From: Lachnospiraceae bacterium
GTDB taxonomy: Bacteria; Bacillota; Clostridia; Lachnospirales; Lachnospiraceae
Direction of reading: 5' to 3'
DNA: 11,239 bases
Assembly (NCBI GenBank): GCA_024694785.1
Contig: JAILJL010000052.1
Coordinates: 1-11,239 of the forward strand
How positions within the stretch are numbered: the stretch's first letter is position 1; every line of letters begins with the position of its first letter. The notes below the pieces were generated by a model. That model did not search any database. It worked only from the letters and a program-made list of their open reading frames with translations, and had not been told where the DNA came from. Both the position numbers and the translations under genes were made by a program. This document shows, piece after piece, positions 6,418 through 11,239 of this stretch.

Positions 6418-6969
6418 ATGGACGAGAGAATTAAGCCTTATCAGGAGAAAATGGAGAAGACTATTGCAAGTCTTATCAATGAATACGGTACAATTCGTGC
6501 AGGACGTGCCAATCCGCACGTACTTGATAATATTAAGGTAGATTATTACGGAACACCTTCAGCAATTCAGACTGTTGCTAATGTGCAGGTGCCGGAAGCA
6601 AGACTTATACAGATTCAGCCTTGGGAGCCTTCACTCTTAAAGGAAATCGAGAAGGCAATTAACATGTCCGATCTCGGAATTCACCCGACCAATGACGGTA
6701 AGGTAATAAGACTTGTTTTCCCTGAGCTTACAGAAGAGAGAAGAAAAGAACTTGCCAAGGATGTTAAGAAAAAAGGCGAAGATGCAAAGGTTGCAATCAG
6801 AAATATAAGACGTGATGCAAATGATGCTATGAAGAAGCTCAAATCTTCTGATATATCCGAGGATATGATTGCTCAGTTAGAAGATGAGATTCAGAAGACT
6901 ACAGATAAATTTATCAAGAATATTGATGAAATTATTGACGAGAAAACCAAAGAAATCATGACGGTTTAA
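6418..6969 (+). CDS. frr: Ribosome recycling factor
   Basis: RRF works with EF-G to split the post-termination ribosome so that the subunits can be reused. The 183-residue length matches the family (185 in E. coli). The family core is clear: TIRAGRANPHVLDNIKVDYYG (25-45, including the RAGRA segment that contacts the ribosome), then VPEARLIQIQPWEPSLLKEIEKAI (58-81) and LGIHPTNDGKVIRL (86-99) of the second domain, then the long charged helices with ELTEERRKEL and RNIRRDAND. GGAGG at 6408-6412 lies 5 bases before the ATG. It follows pyrH by 12 bases, the standard bacterial order, and is followed closely by a terminator. Identification is secure. Confidence 0.98.
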   Translation: MDERIKPYQEKMEKTIASLINEYGTIRAGRANPHVLDNIKVDYYGTPSAIQTVANVQVPEARLIQIQPWEPSLLKEIEKAINMSDLGIHPTNDGKVIRLVFPELTEERRKELAKDVKKKGEDAKVAIRNIRRDANDAMKKLKSSDISEDMIAQLEDEIQKTTDKFIKNIDEIIDEKTKEIMTV

Positions 6970-6974
6970 TATTT

Positions 6975-7010
6975 TGCGGGAACAGGCCGTTAGCCTGTTC
7001 CCGCATTTTT
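6975..7010 (+). terminator. Rho-independent terminator between frr and uppS
   Basis: An inverted repeat has arms 6975-6987 and 6993-7005 (13 bp counting the outer T-A pair, perfect, GC-rich) and the 5-base loop CGTTA, followed by five T at 7006-7010. It starts 6 bases after the frr stop. The short T-run and the position 11 bases before the uppS ATG suggest that it may be only partly efficient and act as an attenuating read-through point. Confidence 0.88.
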
Positions 7011-7011
7011 A

Positions 7012-7017
7012 GAGGGG
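7012..7017 (+). promoter_or_regulatory. Ribosome binding site of uppS, directly after the terminator T-run
   Basis: GAGGGG lies 4 bases before the ATG at 7022 and starts 2 bases after the last T of the terminator. The start is thereby supported, but there is no room for a promoter between terminator and gene. Confidence 0.6.
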
Positions 7018-7021
7018 AAAG

Positions 7022-7723
7022 ATGAATAGTTTAAATCATTTGGCAATTATACTGGATGGCAACGGAAGATGGGCAAAAAAAAGAGGCTTGCCTCGTAAAG
7101 CAGGTCACGTTGCCGGAGCAAAAAATGTCGAGACTATATGCAGAGCTGTATATAAGCGTGGCATTAAATATCTGACGGTATATGCTTTTTCGACGGAAAA
7201 CTGGAAACGTCCGGATGATGAAGTAAATGCAATCATGAAGCTTTTTGATGGATATCTTGATGATTGTATTAAAAATTGCAAAAAGAATAATATGGTAGTC
7301 CGCCTTCTAGGTGACAGAAAAGGAATCGGCAAACTTATAGATAAAGTCGAGAAACTTGAGAACGATTCGAAGGATAACACTGGGCTTAATCTTAATATCG
7401 CAATTAATTACGGCAGTAGAAATGAAATCGTAAATGCTGCCTCTTTGATCGCAGAAGATTATAAAGCAGGAAAGATTGATAAGATAGATGAGGATATATT
7501 AGGTGAATATCTCTATACCGCAGGTATTCCGGATCCTGATTTGATAATCAGGACAAGCGGCGAACAAAGATTGTCTAATTTCTTATTGTGGCAGGCTGCA
7601 TATTCGGAATTGTTATTTGTGGATAAGCCCTGGCCGGATTTTGATGAGCAGGAGCTTGATAAGGCTATAGAAGCTTATAATTCTAGGGATAGACGTTATG
7701 GCAAGATTAAGGAGGAAGAGTAA
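7022..7723 (+). CDS. uppS: Isoprenyl (undecaprenyl) diphosphate synthase, cis-prenyltransferase
   Basis: This enzyme condenses isopentenyl diphosphate units onto farnesyl diphosphate in cis to make undecaprenyl diphosphate, the lipid carrier for peptidoglycan and other wall polymers. The 233-residue protein is slightly short (E. coli 253) but complete. Family motifs are HLAIILDGNGRWAKKRG (6-22, with the Mg-binding D12 and R16), GHVAGAKN (28-35), YAFSTENW (54-61), INYGSRNEI (128-136), the substrate-binding PDLIIRTSGEQRLSNFLLWQ (172-191), and YSELLFVDKPWPDF (194-207). The product length is assumed to be C55 from context and is not shown by sequence. It is the first gene after a terminator and its stop codon directly abuts the cdsA start, so it belongs with the downstream envelope genes. 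Confidence 0.95.
   Translation: MNSLNHLAIILDGNGRWAKKRGLPRKAGHVAGAKNVETICRAVYKRGIKYLTVYAFSTENWKRPDDEVNAIMKLFDGYLDDCIKNCKKNNMVVRLLGDRKGIGKLIDKVEKLENDSKDNTGLNLNIAINYGSRNEIVNAASLIAEDYKAGKIDKIDEDILGEYLYTAGIPDPDLIIRTSGEQRLSNFLLWQAAYSELLFVDKPWPDFDEQELDKAIEAYNSRDRRYGKIKEEE
7709..7715 (+). promoter_or_regulatory. Ribosome binding site of cdsA, inside the uppS 3' end
   Basis: A perfect AAGGAGG lies 8 bases before the GTG at 7724 and within the last codons of uppS. It supports the GTG start directly after the uppS TAA. Confidence 0.85.
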
Positions 7724-8527
7724 GTGTTTTGGAAGAGATTTTTAAGCGGAGCGGTTCTAATTTTGGCCGAGCTTGCTTTGTTTTATATAGGTGGGATTCC
7801 GTTACTTGTTTTTACATGGTTTTTATCACTGGTCGGACAGTATGAATTGTACAGAGCGGTATCTATCCAGAAATCTACTTTCGCCAATGTCGGTTATATA
7901 ATAACGACCTTATATTATATTAATCTGTATACGGAAGCTATTAAAGATTTTCTTTTATTCATACTTCTTATGGTACTTGTATTTATGTTTATCTATGTAT
8001 TCAAATACTATAAGTATAATGTGGAACAGGTTGCGCTTGCTTTCTTTGGAGTGTATTATGTTCCGGTTATGTTGTCCTTTATATACAGAGTAAGAATGCA
8101 CGGCTATCATGGTGTATTTTTTGTATGGTTAATTATTATTGCATCATGGGGTGCAGATACCTGCGCTTATTGCGTAGGTATGCTTTGCGGAAAACATAAA
8201 ATGGCACCTGTATTAAGTCCGAAGAAATCAATCGAGGGTGCAGTCGGTGGTGTTATCGGAGGTTCACTTATAGCGCTTTTGTATGCATATATTATGTCAA
8301 AGTTTATTGACATAAGCAATTTTGAGTTACTTCTAAGTGTAATTGTTACGATGTGCGGTGCGCTCATATCCATTTTCGGAGACTTGTGCGCCTCTGCAAT
8401 TAAGAGAAATTATAATATTAAAGATTTCGGTAAATTAATTCCGGGACACGGAGGTGTTCTTGACAGATTCGACTCGGTGATCTTCACAGCTCCGCTTGTA
8501 TATGTTCTTGTATTTTACTTAACTTGA
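7724..8527 (+). CDS. cdsA: Phosphatidate cytidylyltransferase (CDP-diglyceride synthase)
   Basis: This integral membrane enzyme makes CDP-diacylglycerol from phosphatidic acid and CTP, the common precursor of bacterial phospholipids. The 267-residue protein is of normal length and mostly hydrophobic, with about seven or eight membrane spans. The C-terminal family signature is complete: S-A-I-K-R with K-D, then P-x-H-G-G-x-x-D-R-x-D, at 224-250. SWGADTCAYCVG (141-152) and SPKKSIEG (165-172) are also typical and carry conserved polar and metal-related residues. The start is a GTG that immediately follows the uppS TAA, with a perfect AAGGAGG 8 bases upstream, so the two genes are probably translationally coupled. 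The dxr gene begins 16 bases after the TGA stop. Confidence 0.95.
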   Translation: MFWKRFLSGAVLILAELALFYIGGIPLLVFTWFLSLVGQYELYRAVSIQKSTFANVGYIITTLYYINLYTEAIKDFLLFILLMVLVFMFIYVFKYYKYNVEQVALAFFGVYYVPVMLSFIYRVRMHGYHGVFFVWLIIIASWGADTCAYCVGMLCGKHKMAPVLSPKKSIEGAVGGVIGGSLIALLYAYIMSKFIDISNFELLLSVIVTMCGALISIFGDLCASAIKRNYNIKDFGKLIPGHGGVLDRFDSVIFTAPLVYVLVFYLT

Positions 8528-8543
8528 TGTAAAGGGATAATGT

Positions 8544-9689
8544 ATGAAAAATATTGCAGTTCTTGGTTCTACCGGCTCAATCGGTACACAGACGTTAAAC
8601 ATTGTCCGGCGAAACAATGATATTAATGTTGTTGCAATGTCTGCGGGCAAGAATATTGATTTGCTGGAAAAACAAATACGGGAATTCAAACCTAAGCTTG
8701 TATCGGTTGAAAATGAAAAGCTTGCAAAGGATCTTAGATCACGTATTGCGGATTTTGACGTTAAGGTCTCATATGGCCCGGAGGGACTTACGGAAGTAGC
8801 GGTAATTAAAGAAAGCGAATATCTGGTTACCGCAATAGTCGGAATGCTTGGACTAATACCTACTATAGAAGCAATTAAAGCAGGTAAGAAGATAGCATTG
8901 GCAAACAAAGAGACACTTGTCACCGCCGGACATATTATTATGCCCTTGGCACGTGAATGCAAAACACCGATACTTCCCGTAGATAGTGAGCATTCGGCAA
9001 TTTTCCAGTCTTTGCAGGGGTATGAAGGCAACAGAATCGATAAGATTCTTCTTACGTGTTCCGGCGGACCGTTCAGAGGGTATACATCAAAGCAGTTAAA
9101 GCATGTGTCGGTTAAAGATGCGCTTAAGCATCCTAACTGGAGGATGGGTAAAAAAATCACCATTGACTCTGCTACAATGGTCAATAAAGGACTTGAAGTT
9201 ATGGAGGCAAAATGGCTATTTGATGTAAATGTCGATAACGTGGAGGTGCTTGTGCATCCGCAGAGTATATTGCACTCGGCTGTACAGTTTGAAGATGGTG
9301 CCGTTATAGGTCAGCTCGGAATCCCAAATATGGAACTGCCGATTCAGTATGCACTTTATTATCCTGAAAGGAGAAAAGCGCCTACAGGCAAGCTTGATTT
9401 GTTTAAAATAGGACAGCTTACTTTCGAGAAGCCGGATCTTAAGACATTTTACGGTTTGCGCCTTGCATACCAGGCTATGTACATGGGTGGAAATGCGCCG
9501 ACTATATATAATGCAGCCAACGAATTGGCTGTAAGTATGTTCCTTAATGAAAAAATCAAGTTCGTTGAGATTCCTGAAATTATTCAGGCTTCAATCGAAA
9601 ACGTTACTGCCAATAAGGCACTTACAATAGATGAAATTCTTGGAACCAAGAATGAGACAGAAGAATATATCAGACATAGGTGGATGTAA
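8544..9689 (+). CDS. dxr: 1-deoxy-D-xylulose 5-phosphate reductoisomerase
   Basis: Dxr carries out the first committed step of the MEP isoprenoid pathway, converting DXP to MEP with NADPH and a divalent metal. It is the target of fosmidomycin. The 381-residue protein is complete. The N-terminal NADPH-binding motif GSTGSIG is at 8-14 and LANKETLV at 119-126. The metal and active-site residues correspond to the E. coli ones: D147, E149 and H150 in LPVDSEHSAIF, H196 in HPNWRMG, N214-K215 and E218 in MVNKGLEVMEAKWLF, and H244 in HPQSILHSAVQF. The C-terminal helical domain has GNAPTIYNAANE. AAAGGG at 8531-8536 is the binding site. The TAA stop overlaps the rseP start by one base (TAATG). Isoprenoid supply here matches uppS upstream and ispG downstream. 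Confidence 0.98.
   Translation: MKNIAVLGSTGSIGTQTLNIVRRNNDINVVAMSAGKNIDLLEKQIREFKPKLVSVENEKLAKDLRSRIADFDVKVSYGPEGLTEVAVIKESEYLVTAIVGMLGLIPTIEAIKAGKKIALANKETLVTAGHIIMPLARECKTPILPVDSEHSAIFQSLQGYEGNRIDKILLTCSGGPFRGYTSKQLKHVSVKDALKHPNWRMGKKITIDSATMVNKGLEVMEAKWLFDVNVDNVEVLVHPQSILHSAVQFEDGAVIGQLGIPNMELPIQYALYYPERRKAPTGKLDLFKIGQLTFEKPDLKTFYGLRLAYQAMYMGGNAPTIYNAANELAVSMFLNEKIKFVEIPEIIQASIENVTANKALTIDEILGTKNETEEYIRHRWM
9678..9683 (+). promoter_or_regulatory. Ribosome binding site deciding the rseP start
   Basis: AGGTGG lies 5 bases before the ATG at 9689 and inside the dxr 3' end. The alternative GTG at 9680 falls within this element and has no binding site of its own, so the ATG in TAATG is preferred. 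Confidence 0.65.
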
Positions 9690-10729
9690 TGAGTATCAAA
9701 AGTATTATAATTGCTATCATAATTTTCAGTATAATAATTCTATTTCATGAACTTGGCCATTTTCTTCTGGCCAAAGCAAACGGAATAAGAGTTAATGAGT
9801 TCTCCCTCGGACTTGGACCTACACTTATAGGATTTACCAGGGGAGAGACCAAATATTCCATCAAACTTCTACCTTTCGGCGGTGCATGCGCAATGGAAGG
9901 TGAGGATGAGGAAAGTGATGATGAAAGGTCCTTTAATAAAAAGAATGTATGGCAAAGGATAAGTGTTGTCTTTGCCGGTCCTTTCTTTAATTTTATTATG
10001 GCATTTACATTGTCGATCATTGTTGTTGCGCTTTCGGGCGTAAGTAAGCCTGTTATAAGCGGAGTTATGGACGGATACAGTGCAAAGAATGCAGGTATTG
10101 AAGCCGGGGATACAATTGTCAAGCTCGATAACAAGAACATTCATTTATTCTCCGAGATTACATTTTATATGTTTGTACATGCGGGTGAAGATGTTAAAGT
10201 AACATATGAGCGCGACGGAGAAAGACATTCTGCAGTACTTGAGCCGACGTACAATGAGGAATATCAGCGTTATATGATAGGTATTCAAAGCTCTTATCCG
10301 GAGAAATGCGGATTCTTTGAGACTTTAAAGTACAGCTTTTACGAAGTTAAGTATTATATCGATACTACATTGACAAGCCTTAAACTTCTTGTTACGGGCA
10401 AGGTTTCCGTGAATGATCTGTCCGGCCCTGTCGGCATTGTGTCAACAATAGGCGAGACCTATGAAGAGACATCGGAGGCCGGATTTATGTCTGTCTTCTT
10501 ATCGATGTGTTCGATGTGCATATTGTTGTCTGCCAACCTTGGAGTTATGAATTTACTTCCTATTCCGGCACTTGACGGCGGAAGATTGTTATTCATGATA
10601 GTAGAGGTTATAAGAGGAAAGAAGATTGACCCTAATAAAGAGGGAATGGTTCACCTTATAGGAATAGTAATTCTGCTTGCACTTATGGTGTTTATTATGT
10701 TTAACGATATCAGAAAGCTTTTTATGTAA
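9689..10729 (+). CDS. rseP: RseP-type site-2 intramembrane zinc metalloprotease
   Basis: A 346-residue membrane protease of the S2P (M50) family, which cuts transmembrane segments of anti-sigma factors and remnant signal peptides. The zinc motif HELGH (20-24) sits in the first membrane span. The second metal and active-site motif [11 protein letters not shown] (288-298) is in a late span and includes the third ligand D296. Between them are [17 protein letters not shown] (56-72), GPFFNF (97-102) at the second span, and a PDZ domain (about 118-200) with [11 protein letters not shown] matching the carboxylate-binding region. A final span is near 322-337. The start was chosen at the ATG overlapping the dxr stop, because AGGTGG lies 5 bases upstream. 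The substrate cannot be told from the window; a SigE-type, SpoIVFB-like or RasP-like role are all possible, with RasP/RseP favoured by the conserved position between dxr and ispG. Confidence 0.93.
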   Translation: MSIKSIIIAIIIFSIIILFHELGHFLLAKANGIRVNEFSLGLGPTLIGFTRGETKYSIKLLPFGGACAMEGEDEESDDERSFNKKNVWQRISVVFAGPFFNFIMAFTLSIIVVALSGVSKPVISGVMDGYSAKNAGIEAGDTIVKLDNKNIHLFSEITFYMFVHAGEDVKVTYERDGERHSAVLEPTYNEEYQRYMIGIQSSYPEKCGFFETLKYSFYEVKYYIDTTLTSLKLLVTGKVSVNDLSGPVGIVSTIGETYEETSEAGFMSVFLSMCSMCILLSANLGVMNLLPIPALDGGRLLFMIVEVIRGKKIDPNKEGMVHLIGIVILLALMVFIMFNDIRKLFM

Positions 10730-10739
10730 GAGGTTTAAT

Positions 10740-11239
10740 ATGGCAAGAAGAGTGAGCAAAGAAGTAAGAATAGGTAACGTTACAATCGGCGGTAATAACC
10801 CGATCGCGATTCAGTCAATGTGCAATACCAAGACAGAGAATGTTGCCGCAACGATTAATCAGATAAAAGCGCTTACTGCCGCAGGTTGCGAAATCATCAG
10901 AGTTGCAGTGCCAACGGTTGAGGCTGCGAATGCAATAAGTCTAATTAAGAAGGAAATTGAAATTCCGCTGGTTGCTGATATTCATTTTGATTATAAGCTT
11001 GCGATTCTTGCAATAGAGAACGGTGCTGACAAAATCAGAATCAACCCCGGCAATATAGGTAGTGTAGATAAGGTTAAGGCAGTAATAGATGTAGCAAAAG
11101 AGCGCAATATACCTATAAGAGTCGGTGTCAATTCAGGTTCTCTTGAAAAGGATTTGATTCAGAAATACGGCGGAGTCACGGCTGAAGGCGTTGTCGAGAG
11201 TGCGCTTTTAAAAGTCAAGCAGATTGAAGAAATGGGCTA
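10740..11239 (+). CDS. ispG: 4-hydroxy-3-methylbut-2-enyl diphosphate synthase (N-terminal part, cut by window end)
   Basis: IspG (GcpE) is the [4Fe-4S] enzyme that makes HMBPP in the MEP pathway. The 500 bases present encode 166 residues and remain open to the window end. The N-terminal TIM-barrel domain is recognisable: [15 protein letters not shown] near 21-35, then CEIIRVAVP (50-58), [13 protein letters not shown] (76-88), [10 protein letters not shown] (98-107) and [12 protein letters not shown] (128-139). The iron-sulphur cluster cysteines belong to the C-terminal domain, which lies outside the window. The ATG at 10740 is 10 bases after the rseP stop, and AAGAGG at 10728-10733 provides a binding site 6 bases away. 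Together with dxr upstream it makes this an isoprenoid-supply group. Confidence 0.96.
   Translation, partial: MARRVSKEVRIGNVTIGGNNPIAIQSMCNTKTENVAATINQIKALTAAGCEIIRVAVPTVEAANAISLIKKEIEIPLVADIHFDYKLAILAIENGADKIRINPGNIGSVDKVKAVIDVAKERNIPIRVGVNSGSLEKDLIQKYGGVTAEGVVESALLKVKQIEEMG

Noticed and set aside
6025..6519. 164-codon minus-strand open frame across pyrH and frr
   Set aside because: It is antisense to two well-supported genes and crosses their junction; its translation shows no domain and reads as a shadow.
8519..9184. 221-codon open frame on the minus strand inside dxr
   Set aside because: It lies wholly antisense to a secure dxr gene, its protein resembles no family, is Ser/Ile/Leu-rich as expected for antisense reading of this codon usage, and has no clear ribosome binding site or promoter.
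9680..9688. GTG start for rseP at 9680
   Set aside because: It lies inside the AGGTGG element that serves the ATG at 9689, and adds three residues before the normal hydrophobic start.
9745..10140. 131-codon minus-strand open frame inside rseP, with another of 91 codons overlapping it
   Set aside because: Two different antisense frames open over the same stretch point to codon bias, not a gene.
1..11239. CRISPR array, tRNA or rRNA gene, insertion sequence or prophage
   Set aside because: No regularly spaced repeats, no cloverleaf or CCA-ended tRNA pattern, no transposase or integrase sequence, and no long inverted terminal repeats were seen; the window is nearly all coding for known families.

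Overview
The window is about 11.2 kb of bacterial chromosome in which every gene lies on the + strand. It looks like a low-to-moderate GC Bacillota (Clostridia), most likely a Lachnospiraceae-type organism. That placement is an inference from four things: the conserved rpsB-tsf ... pyrH-frr-uppS-cdsA-dxr-rseP-ispG gene order, the A/T-rich codon choice with mostly TAA stops, the strong GGAGG-type ribosome binding sites, and the family-typical EF-Ts sequence. No search was run.

Layout. (1) Positions 1-1395: the 3' end of rpsB (ribosomal protein S2) and complete tsf (EF-Ts), closed by a strong intrinsic terminator. (2) Positions 1439-3899: a good extended -10 promoter, then a membrane HD-GYP signalling protein whose 3' end overlaps an SpoU/TrmH-type RNA 2'-O-methyltransferase gene by 11 bases. 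(3) Positions 3923-6969: a second, weaker promoter, then a membrane-anchored NodB-type polysaccharide deacetylase, a bactofilin, pyrH (UMP kinase) and frr (ribosome recycling factor), with gaps of only 9-16 bases, ending at a second intrinsic terminator. (4) Positions 7022-11239: uppS, cdsA, dxr, rseP (site-2 protease) and the 5' part of ispG, tightly packed with abutting or overlapping start and stop codons.

How the genes fit together. The backbone couples translation factors (S2, EF-Ts, RRF), pyrimidine nucleotide supply (PyrH), isoprenoid precursor synthesis (Dxr, IspG), the undecaprenyl carrier for wall synthesis (UppS), phospholipid activation (CdsA) and membrane proteolysis (RseP). This is a known housekeeping cluster. 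The less ordinary part is the four-gene block between tsf and pyrH: a predicted c-di-GMP phosphodiesterase receptor, an RNA methyltransferase, and a deacetylase/bactofilin pair that suggests localised cell-wall modification. This block places pyrH and frr downstream of envelope genes and cuts them off from the rpsB-tsf promoter.

There is no gene-free stretch longer than 300 bases; the longest gap is 163 bases (1339-1501) and holds a terminator and a promoter. I saw no RNA genes, CRISPR arrays, insertion sequences or prophage genes. I found no clearly new system. The deacetylase-bactofilin pair and the terminator placed directly before uppS are the best candidates for a second look.
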